From Agapetus fuscipes (Eukaryota; Arthropoda; Insecta; Trichoptera; Glossosomatidae): a stretch of 64,000 nucleotides of DNA. The notes under the pieces are model-generated. The model saw only the letters and a program-made list of their open reading frames with translations. It searched no databases and was not told the origin of the DNA. Both the position numbers and the translations under genes were made by a program. The DNA lies in NCBI GenBank assembly GCA_951799405.1, contig OX637350.1:3147852-3211851 (forward strand). Reading direction: 5' to 3'. Positions 56,056-64,000 of this stretch are shown piece by piece (the stretch's first letter is position 1; each line of letters starts with the position of its first letter).

Positions 56056-56325
56056 GAGTTCATAATGTTTATTTTGATCCTTGAATCAACGTACACCGTA
56101 CGTTATTGAATCATAGTTAGACCTTTGAGTGAAATAATTAGCAGTGTTACGGATATGCTGGGACGCACTCTGCCTTCCAATGACTTACGTATGAGGTCAC
56201 ACAGTTGCTTAACCTTAAGGAGTTGAGGACACTCACCTTGGTTGGGATTCGATCGTTGACCGTTTGTTTGGCTTATGCATCTTCTACCCACGCAGCCATG
56301 GGCGAATTTACAACAGACTCATTCT

Positions 56326-57018
56326 ACCCGGCTCCACGACAAATCGGATAATCCAAAATAACTCGTCCAGAGGCAGTTCGTCCGCGGACAAATCGTTCAC
56401 ACCACACTTCGTCCACACGACTTTTCCGTCAACGACTTTCAATCACATGCAGTATATCGTCACTGAATAAGTGCTGATTCACAAATTTGAGAAATCGTGG
56501 ATGAAACATTTTGTTGAGTGTAACTTTTCATAGGAAGTGAACTATTAATTATAAGGCAGTGTTCATAAAAGTGTTCTTAAAACTTTGTTTATGTTTTTTC
56601 GTAGTAGGTACATAGGGAAAAGGTACATTTATCTGAGAAACCCTTTTTGGCTTAATATGCCTCTTATTCAGTTTTACCTTCAAGGTATCAATATAAAATT
56701 AAAAGACAGCTCTATCACAAAAAAACTTGCTCTCCAAAAAGCCCTCAATAATTACCATCGCTATCATTAAAGTTATCGATAATACAATGTAAGTTCTCGC
56801 GTACACAAGCTGCATATGTAATTACAAAATAAAAACTCAAACTTCAAATGAACATAAACGCTGCAACTATGTGACTATTTTTATTTACATATGTTTGTGT
56901 AAGTTTGTGACCGAAAAGTCGTGTGGACGATCTGTCGTGTGACCGATTTTTCCATGGCCGAACTGTCAATGGACGAGTTTTCTTTGAACGATTTGTCGTG
57001 GTACGATTCTGTCCGTGT
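56326..57018. mobile_element. mC long-TIR element, copy 2
   Basis: Ends cacgacaaatcgg and cgatttgtcgtg, followed inward by runs of gtcca/ggacga motifs as in copy 1. The inner sequence (agtgaactattaattataag, ggtacatttatctgagaaa) matches copy 1. A minus-strand A-unit piece (56785-56875) is inserted on the right. Confidence 0.7.
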
Positions 57019-57189
57019 TCTTGGCAACTTACTACCGTTTGCTCCCTAGCTGACACATAGAAATACGAGGTAACAAATCAGGAATGTTCTACTAGCGAAT
57101 AAGCCTACTTGTATTAAAATGTACGCGAGGTAACTACGCCTAAACAGATCATAGGTAAAACAGGTATTTTTGTGATTTTTTTTTTAAGA

Positions 57190-57815
57190 AAATCTAATAC
57201 TGCAACCAGGCCCACATAAAGACCACTGGGGGCCCTGTGGCTGGGAAAGTCAGGGGGCCTCCTATCCCCTCCCACCAACATCTCCCAGCGCCAACCAAAA
57301 AATGTGTACTTATTGCGAACCGAAGCGACGGTTCTTTGAGTTTTTTTTTGGTAAACCTCTTCGGGAGATCTATGACACTCGTAAGAGCAAACTTCGTCTT
57401 ATCCTTTTTGTACAAAAATGTATTTAAATATTTTCCTGTACAAAGTCATATAATTCGCCATGGGCGTTGTTGTTCTCGAAGACTGCTCTTGATTCGGACC
57501 CCAAAAATAATAAAAAGAATATATATCTTTAATAACTATTTTTCAGAAATTTATAAAAAATAGTGTGACAATTATACTCCTAAAGATGCCTTATAAGGTT
57601 TTCACCTTGTTTGAGCAAAAAACAAGGGTGATGAAACTTTGTTTTTTTTCATTAAATTTATTTAAAAAATCCAAAAAGTCTACGAGGGCGTGGTCGTGAA
57701 TGCTTAAAAAAACCTGAGCCCTCGAACAAATTTATGTCAAAATATTATTTGAGTATATTTTTATAAAATGTCTCGCACAGCTCGAGCCGCCCTTAATCCA
57801 GGCCTGCCCATAAAA
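57190..57815 (+). mobile_element. mE MITE, copy 2
   Basis: Starts caggcccacataaag, with actgggggccctgtgg, and ends gcccttaatccaggcctg. The ends are imperfect inverted repeats of CAGGCCYGSATWAAG. A terminal piece of a third copy lies at 59415-59480 (cccttaatccgggcctgac). Confidence 0.6.
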
Positions 57816-57869
57816 AGCCTTCTTTACAATTTTTCATAAAGCACAGACACACCTAAAAACTATGAGAAC

Positions 57870-58390
57870 TTGGAGTTTTCATGACTCATTGCTTTGCCAA
57901 ACTGCCCGTTTATAAAATGATCTACCAGTGTATGTGTTTCCCTTCTCAATTTAATCCGGTTTTATTCAAAACCAACATCAATCGCCACTTTCTCGCAGTG
58001 CCTCAAGACATAAACAATATTTCCAGCAACACCTTTTGCCAACACATAATAAAATTCATAAATTTAATGTCATAAAAATGTATAAATTCAATGTGACTTA
58101 CATTATTCTGAAACCGCCCCAGGAACACACTATATACTTTACGCGAGTAAAAATAAATAGTAATTTACATGTGTTAGCGCAAGCTCCCGGCGGCTATTCT
58201 TATCTTGGCTTACACATGGCACTTTATTTTATTTCAAGTAATCCATTGAAAGCATTGTTAAACACACTTAATTCCCATCACTTTGATTTAGGATATAAAA
58301 TATTTTATAATCCTACGTGTTATTTTAATAGTAAAAATATTAATATCGCATTTTTTACAGGCTTTCTCATGATGGCGCTTAGTTGAAAGA
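57870..58390 (+). other. Unrecognised open frames, possible LINE relic
   Basis: 57881-58075 contains CFPSQFNPVLFKTNINRHFL, which is faintly like the C-terminal F-K-x-x-[IV]-N-R end of jockey-type ORF2 proteins. 58036-58386 is open for 116 codons with no recognised domain. Confidence 0.25.
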
Positions 58391-58517
58391 CGAAGAAAAA
58401 GAAGAAAACGGTGCACTACTCACTGTTACGAGTATTTTATCATACTGCACTTATTTGAAAAATACACACGTGTTTTATTAGAATAATTAAAGAAACAATG
58501 GCGGAAATCTACTTTGT

Positions 58518-58622
58518 TTTTAAATAAAGTCCGTTTGATAGCTTAGTTGATAAAGTGCTTGCACTCCACGCATGAGAGTCGGGTTTGAACCTCATCGAGA
58601 ATGTCAGAAATGATTTCCCGTT
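58518..58622 (+). repeat. B-SINE head only
   Basis: Decayed tRNA-like head (gatagcttagttgataaag, ggtttgaacctcatcg) to gtcagaaatgatttcccgtt, then lost. Confidence 0.75.
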
Positions 58623-58769
58623 CATTTGAGTATATTTTAAAAATAAGATTTTAAAAAAAACGAGTTATAAAAAAAAATAACGTTTACTCGCGAACTTAAA
58701 ATTTACGAAATCGAGCGTGAAAACAACGCGCACTTGCATTGACAGACCGTCACAGACTGCTGATAATAC

Positions 58770-58870
58770 GATCGAGATTCTATTTAAGTACTTTATATTG
58801 CTCAGCGACTTTCTCTCACTGTGATTGGTTAGGGGCGTGGCTTAACGAGTGCTCGGTCGAAATCCCACAT
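58770..58870. promoter_or_regulatory. Promoter-like cluster, speculative
   Basis: A tatttaag box-like sequence at about 58779, an inverted CCAAT box (gattggtt) at about 58823 and a GC-box-like ggggcgtggc lie within 70 bp. No gene was found on either side, so chance is the default reading. Confidence 0.2.
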
Positions 58871-59057
58871 GGTGGGAGAGTTTTATTTTATCATTCCTAC
58901 ACGACAGAGGGCTCGCTTACTTATTTCAAGCTGATTAAAGAGATCAACAGTTAATATCGTCCCACTAAAGAACCAGTCAGTTGTTTGGCAAAAGTATCAG
59001 ATTTATTTTCCTTGTCACCGAACTCAAAGTACAAATCATCGCGATGATACGAACGTT

Positions 59058-59312
59058 TCTAAGCTATACATATAGTGTAACTTCTTGCCGCGTTCTCCCC
59101 GTAGAGGTCACATGTAAAGAGTCGAACCTATTTATTTTTACAGGTAAGGAGGCCGGGGCTTATGCCACTCACTTCAGTTGAAGTGGGTGTTGTCCAGCTC
59201 CCGAGGGGGCTGGAGTTCTTTTCTTGTGAAGGCTGAGTAAACCTGGCAGGTATTTTATTTTGGGTTTGAAATAAAAACCGAAACGGAAAATTCTTTCTGA
59301 CACCCTCGGTCA
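59058..59312 (-). repeat. B-SINE, head truncated
   Basis: Minus-strand 3' end, body and acttcagttgaagt inverted repeat; stops at ctgacaccctcggt. Confidence 0.85.
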
Positions 59313-59812
59313 TGACCCCAACTCTCTTCTCCCCTACTCCCACCCCTTCATCTTCGCCTACCATAAAAACGAGTATAGACAACGAGAGTAAAATATTTAA
59401 TTTATAAAATGACTTGGACGCAGGGGCCCTGGTTTGGCCGCACCGCTCGAATCGCCCTTAATCCGGGCCTGACTACAACGAAGTCGGAACATTTTTGAAT
59501 TAGGAACTTTTTTCTTCGCGAGCAAATACAGTCTTATATGGGACTGCTTTCCTTAGTAAGCACTTAAAAAATATTTGCATGCCTTTTCCCTAGCAACTCG
59601 GCCGGGTGACGACACAATATTGTCTATTCCAATTCACGTGCGAGCGTCATTTAATAATACATAGTTTTACATTGTAAAATAAATTAAGTATGAACGATGA
59701 AATACTACCTAGATATGTTATTGGATGAGTTTTTAAATATACTAATAATAAATATTTGAAACATTAAATATATTCCACATAATTGTAATTTTGTAAAGTG
59801 GGCTACAACATG

Positions 59813-60037
59813 TCGCACGCTTAATAATAAAGAGAAATAACTCGAAAATTGGGAAAATCGAGATTTTGTAATAAAACGCAAGAACAAAGCGAGAAGAATA
59901 GGTAGAATGCGACAGCCGTTCAATTTGGACGAATATGACTGAGATAAAACATCGGTCGCCTTTTTCATCCCATACAAGTTGTACTGGTTGTCTGAACTTT
60001 AAACGGGATTTCCCAACATTCTTGTTTTTTGAGTAGT
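59813..60037 (-). mobile_element. mD MITE, right end missing
   Basis: Very similar to the first 220 bp of 61856-62104 (about 95% by eye): tcgcacgcttaataataaag, caattt ggacgaat and cccatacaagttgtactgg segments. The right terminal repeat is lost after ttttttgag. Confidence 0.8.
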
Positions 60038-60431
60038 GAATATTTTTGTGTAAATAAAGCTTTTGCTACTATTTAATAGATGTCAGTATAATAAATGAAT
60101 TGTGTTTGTGTTATTATTTTCTATTCATTTGGTTTGTGCAATATTTATTTGATAAGTTTTTTTTTTAAGTCCCGTCTTTTTTATTTTATTAAGTATTTAC
60201 CTAACTATAGAAAAAATGCCGAAAATAAAAATATTATTACGCTCATAGTGCACTTATTTTAAAAATACTATCGGATTGTATTTACTGTCATCTATTGAAA
60301 ATCCATAAAAGCTATATTAATCTCAGCTTTACCCAATGAAAAAGATACAATGGTAGGTATTTAGTTCGAATAACGTTTTTAATGCTGCGCTCGTCACATC
60401 ACTACAGATTACAAAACATCATTGAATAAAC
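60038..60431 (+). promoter_or_regulatory. Upstream region of TMEM11
   Basis: 390 bp upstream of the start codon. No TATA box at a standard distance; a ttcagt/tcagctt initiator-like pyrimidine context is seen near 60325. The ATG is in a moderate context (aaac ATG G). No core element can be assigned with confidence. Confidence 0.3.
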
Positions 60432-63020
60432 ATGGCGGGTGAAGGAATCGAAGGGTTAGTAAAATGATTTCAACTCTATTTTTTCATTTTAAATCATTCA
60501 TTTACGCATATTTAATAATCCGATTATTCAAGTATTAATAGTTGTTTTTTTTTGAGCAGTCGTTAAACCATGACATTGCGATGTAAAAAATAAATACGTG
60601 CTGTCATTGACACTTGTTTTCTTTTTACATTTTATTTTGTGATCTATTATTGTAATAAGCCTGTTCAAATTCCTTTGTCATTCTGCGACTTATTTTGATG
60701 CCAGGGTGATTAATATCTACGCCTTGTTTTTGTGATGTTAGATTTTTTTGTTTTTAAGCTGTTATGTAAAAGTTATTGACTTTGCAGATTGGACTTGCGG
60801 CCTTCCAACGTCGCCGTTGTTAGAGAAGTCTATGACAGTGAGAATGCCCTGGCCAGGTTTGAAGTGGAACTTGAGCGGGCTTTAGAGGCGGGCTGCGCTA
60901 TTATTGTGATAGAGCCGGAGCGCTTGGCCGAAGAAACTTCCCGTTGGATTGTCGTAGGAAATGTTTTACATAAGTTAGCAGTTTATAGTGGAATTACCAG
61001 TATTGTATCAGGTAAATGCAACTTATCTTCATCTTTGTCTATTTATAATTCTTACTGAAAACCTCAATATGAACCTTGCCCTTCCGTGACACGTACATCA
61101 CTTAGAGTTATCTCTCTGCGAGTAAACGTCACACTTGTTTAGTCCTAGAATAGTCCTTAGAATCCAATAACATAAGATTGACTTGCCTTTTTCCTAGCAA
61201 ACTGGCTTTAATAATAACAAGATGATTTATTAGTGAACGCTGTTTTTGTGTGAATGGCCCTCTGCGAGCTTAGTCGTTGCTATTGAAAGCGCCAATTCTC
61301 AAGCAAGACCCAGTTGGTTTAAGGCTGGATAGACCTATGTTTACTAGTCTTTGGTAAAGGTATGTTATTATTTGTAATCAAGCGAAAAGTATACTTGAAA
61401 AATTAAACATATTTTTTATGCGTCGCCGGGATTCGAATCCACTACCTTCCATTCAAGAGTCTGATGCGTTAACCACTAGACTACGAACTGGTCTGTAGTA
61501 CAGTCCTGTCATGGTCTCAGTCCATATTGGTATCCATAATCTATAACCTAAGTTGCAAGGATATATTCATTCAAAGCTCTCAGATGTATGCCCACAAACC
61601 AACACGTGTAGTTCGCGCTTACAAATGCTGATTGTGTACTTACAAATAAAATCGAAACCTCAAATGAACATAAGCCTTGCAACTCTTGCCGACATTCCCT
61701 GAAACAGGGGTGACATTGGCAAAGTGAACCATTTTTTACAGGATGGGTGGTCAGCCTCATACCAACCTATAAGTCAAGGAATTATGAATATGAATATGCT
61801 TCTTATTACAAATAATAACCTTTGAAACTTTCACAATATTAAATGGTGAAATATATCGCACGTTTAATAATAAAGACAAATAACTCGAAAATTGGGAAAA
61901 TCGAGATTTTGTAATAAAACGCAAGAACAATGCGAGAAGAATAGGTAGAATGCGACAGCCGTTCAATTTGGACGAAGATGACCGAGATAAAGCATCGGCC
62001 GCCTTTTTCATCCCATACAAGTTGTACTGGCTGTCTGAACTTCAAACGTGATTTCCCAACATTCATGTTTTTTGAGTTGTTGCTCTTTATTATTAAACGT
62101 GCGATATGCATATCTATTTCAAATCCATCAGCTTTATTCTAAAACATTTAATCCATGGCTTACACTCATAAGCCATTGTATTTTTAGTAAGCAGATTATC
62201 CATGGATTATCTGTCTCGAAAAAGCAACTGTTTGTCTCCATTTTTTCTAAGGAATCCTGTGCGGGACACTTCTTAAATTTCAGTGACTCTAGAAGTCGAT
62301 GGCATTTGTTGTAGTGCTGCAGACGTGTTGGTGATGTGGCGGTTGATGTCCTGATCATTTGTAGCAAGGCTGTTAGCTGCGTAGTGTTGTGTTCTTTGTT
62401 TTGATACACTGAAAGAAAGTGGCCATAGATATTGCTTTCGAATAGGACAAGATTATATATCTAGATTTTTGCGGCGTAAGTCTGTCTGAATTCCGTAGAG
62501 CCTTGTTTGGCTGAGGAAAGTACCTATAGATATTTTATTTGACTGTGCTATTATGTAACACTAATCTTGAATTTTTTTCCTTCTTTGTTATTCATTGTAA
62601 ATTACCTTGTCATAAAATTATGTAAATGGACTATCATGTCCGTTAATAAAATAAATAAAAATTAAATTGGGCTTAGAACACAGATACCGGTAACTCGTTT
62701 CATGAGCAATCCATTCCATTTGCAATTCTCTAATTCCAGGAATAATTTGGAAACCGCTAGTCTGCGCCCCGTTCGGAGTGTTATCCGTCCTGTCGGCCGG
62801 TTGCTACACGCTCTCCTGGCAGTGGGATCCGTGCTGCAAATACCAGCAGGAGAGCAACCCCAAGAGGCTGGCGCACCTTCCAGTGCTGGCTGAGCTGACG
62901 TCCGCTTCCCCTCTGGTCCTCATCCGCACCGACAACACCAAGAAAATAGCCCTGCACTCCACAATCTCACTAGCCGCAGCTCTCGTCTGCTTGTGGAGGG
63001 TCTACAAGATCTTCAAATAA
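60432..63020 (+). CDS. TMEM11: TMEM11 homologue (Pmi), mitochondrial inner-membrane protein
   Basis: Three coding exons: 60432-60454, 60788-61011 and 62740-63020. The introns are GT-AG (60455-60787; 61012-62739) and the phases join exactly, giving 528 bp and 175 residues; animal members have about 180-190. The N-terminal half has the family signature EVYDSENA (21-28), IVIEPERL (47-54) and ETSRWIVVGN-LHK (57-70). The middle is hydrophobic (71-108), with the conserved W-x-WDPCCKY at 109-117. The C-terminal part has SPLVLIR (139-145) and a second hydrophobic segment at 156-168. Known role of the family: two-pass inner-membrane protein that works with the MICOS complex in cristae organisation and mitochondrial shape (Drosophila Pmi mutants have abnormal mitochondria). 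No stop or frameshift. Intron 2 is packed with SINE and MITE relics. No canonical AATAAA is seen within 150 bp of the stop; ttcataaac near 63152 is a possible variant. Identity is secure; the first exon, only 23 bp, is less so. Confidence 0.93.
61240..61505 (-). repeat. C-SINE in TMEM11 intron 2
   Basis: Minus-strand copy with the tRNA-like part (gggattcgaatccactacct on +) and body, with the alternative 3' end at 61215-61260. The head is missing. Confidence 0.85.
61540..61785 (-). repeat. A-unit in TMEM11 intron 2
   Basis: Full-length, catctgagag subtype, very close to the copies at 8326 and 45622. Confidence 0.9.
61856..62104. mobile_element. mD MITE, complete, in TMEM11 intron 2
   Basis: 249 bp with terminal inverted repeats of about 30 bp (tcgcacgtttaataataaag, and its complement at the right end). 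TA lies on both sides (61854-61855 and 62105-62106). A TA duplication suggests the Tc1/mariner superfamily. No transposase frame. Confidence 0.8.
62245..62320 (-). repeat. C-SINE 3' fragment in TMEM11 intron 2
   Basis: Reads on the + strand ggaatcctgtgcgggacact, then ttgtagtgctgcag, the complement of the C-SINE 3' part. Confidence 0.7.
62525..62665 (+). repeat. Possible jockey-type LINE 3' end
   Basis: cattgtaaattaccttgtca, atggactatcatgtccg and then ttaataaaataaataaaaa resemble the 3' end and A-rich tail of jockey-clade elements. It sits 75 bp before the TMEM11 exon 3 acceptor. Confidence 0.4.
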
Positions 63021-63169
63021 CTCTTCCACGTCTCATTCCGTGGATTGCTTCAGCGTTAAACCAATTTAGAGTCTAGAATGTGAACTTGCCTTTAATTGAT
63101 TCTTGATGCATTGACCTTGTAATCCTCCATCTCAACGTTAAGTTAAAAACATTTCATAAACTCCCCTCT

Positions 63170-63420
63170 AATCTAATCTAAGTTGCAAAGATATATTACA
63201 TTTGAGATTCATATTAAATGCATTCCCACAAGCAGACACTTATAAGTTTGCGCTTAAACATGCCGCATGTAGACAATATAACATCTCAATCTCAAATTAG
63301 CATAATTAAGCCCTGCAACTCTTGCCGACCCTCCCTGAAACAGGGGTGACATTGACAAAGTGAACCATTTTTTACAGTATGGGTGGTAAGCCTCATAACA
63401 ACCTATAAGTCAAGGAAATA
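63170..63420 (-). repeat. A-unit downstream of TMEM11
   Basis: Full-length copy beginning (on +) with ctaatctaatctaagttgca; it lies 150 bp after the TMEM11 stop and probably marks the limit of the 3' UTR. Confidence 0.9.
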
Positions 63421-63467
63421 CCTCGATCGTGTTAATAGAAAAAATGTAAGAAAACTTAATCTTAAAA

Positions 63468-63922
63468 GTCAACGACGATATTATGTTGAAAGCACCGGTT
63501 CTCATCAGATCACCGAAGTTAAGCAACATTGGGCGCGGATGCTACTTGGATGGGTGACCGCTCAGGCACACCGCGTGTCGCTGGCATTTGGACCGGTCCG
63601 TAGTCCAGTGGCAACACTTTGGACTCATAAATGGAAGGTTGCGGATTCGGATCCCGGCGGAGCACAAAAAAAAAATTTAAATACAATTTATATTTCCAAA
63701 TATGCTCTTCGCTGGGTTGAAAAAAATCATAAAACCTTTACCAAAGACCGGTTACTAAACAGGTCCATCCAGCCTTACTGCACCTGGGTCTTGCTTGAGT
63801 ATTGGCGCTTTGTAGCGTCGACCAAGCTCACACACCTCTGCGGCACTACAACAAGTGTCATAGGCCCCTAGAGTCTCTAGAATCTAGGGAGTCTCCCGCA
63901 CAGGATTTCTTAAAAAAAAAAC
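63468..63922 (+). repeat. C-SINE, full length: 5S rRNA head plus tRNA-like part
   Basis: 63468-63586 aligns end to end with insect 5S rRNA in order (gtcaacgacgatatta, ccggttctcatc, agatcaccgaagttaagc, acttggatgggtgaccgc, caccgcgtgtcgctggca), 119 bp, the normal 5S length. A tRNA-like part follows (about 63589-63660) with an A-box-like tagtccagtgg and a B-box-like ggattcggatccc. The body (ctcttcgctgggttgaaaa, cctctgcggcactacaac) leads to ctagggagtctcccgcacag and a poly(A) tail at about 63911-63922. Both 5S-type (internal control region) and tRNA-type promoters are thus present in one unit. Base changes in the head make a working 5S gene unlikely. Confidence 0.9.
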
Positions 63923-63924
63923 AC

Positions 63925-64000
63925 TCATTGAGGGTGCTATTGTATCTTCAATGCATTTTTTCAATTTATGCGATTATGGGGAGTTAACGTTATGTTTTAT
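63925..64000 (+). repeat. Palindromic repeat fragment at window end
   Basis: tttcaatttatgcgattatg and gttatgttttat resemble the arms of the repeats at 1740-1925 and 13005-13180; the element continues past the window. Confidence 0.4.

Noticed and set aside
57237..57563. 108-codon frame near 57.3 kb
   Set aside because: Lies inside an mE element and has no recognisable domain; the related copy at 35.1-35.5 kb does not preserve the frame.
59705..62020. Two similar frames starting MYGMKKA as a conserved protein
   Set aside because: They are the same strand of the mD MITE; similarity extends over the whole element including its terminal repeats, not just codons.
63468..63586. Functional 5S rRNA gene
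   Set aside because: Many substitutions relative to insect 5S rRNA, no T-run terminator directly after it, and direct continuation into a SINE body shared with headless copies.
63383..63871. 162-codon frame as a gene
   Set aside because: It spans the edge of an A-unit and the whole 5S/tRNA-like SINE; the coding impression comes from the rRNA- and tRNA-derived sequence.

Overview
The window is a stretch of AT-rich eukaryotic nuclear DNA, most likely from an insect. It has spliced exons with GT-AG introns, non-LTR retrotransposon relics of the RTE and jockey kinds common in insects, tRNA- and 5S-derived SINEs, MITEs, a solo LTR, satellites and minisatellites, and no bacterial gene layout. Species cannot be told from the sequence.

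Only one intact host gene is visible. It is a three-exon TMEM11 homologue (Drosophila Pmi, a mitochondrial inner-membrane morphology protein) on the + strand at 60432-63020, with a 23-bp first coding exon and a second intron filled by four or five mobile-element relics. A second, weaker gene-like zone lies at 3979-6853. There, two sets of splice sites and poly(A) signals converge near 5.95 kb, but the reading frames are partly broken and could come from a transposon.

Names used below. 'LINE-A' is an RTE-like element whose ORF ends DRKKWRLICN. 'A-unit' is a 220-260 bp repeat ending in (GATTA)n, which lies 80-120 bp past the stop of every LINE-A copy and so looks like its 3' tail or a SINE sharing it. 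'LINE-B' is a relative ending in (GTTACA)n. 'B-SINE' is a ~320 bp tRNA-headed SINE with a TTGCGT-type tail. 'C-SINE' is a 5S rRNA head joined to a tRNA-like segment. mA to mE are five MITE families.

Layout: 0-3.9 kb, SINE and MITE fragments. 3.9-7.3 kb, decayed convergent exons, CR1/L2-like and mariner relics. 7.9-11.4 kb, LINE-A copies, a hAT-like MITE and a long-TIR element. 11.9-16.4 kb, palindromic MITEs, an RTE relic, SINEs and a 17-bp minisatellite. 16.4-28 kb, sparse, with A-units and mosaics. 28-40.5 kb, dense nested SINE/LINE/MITE insertions. 42.0-42.6 kb, a 56-bp minisatellite, then LINE-B with a solo LTR inside. 46.7-52.7 kb, seven copies of a ~760 bp satellite carrying paired NRF1-like and CCAAT motifs. 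53.1-60 kb, foldback and TIR elements plus SINEs. 60.4-63.0 kb, TMEM11. 63.2-64 kb, an A-unit and the fullest C-SINE.

The best leads are the composite 5S/tRNA SINE, the satellite with a duplicated promoter-like module, a recurrent hammerhead-like stem-loop motif, and several insertions whose target-site duplications or empty sites can be read directly.
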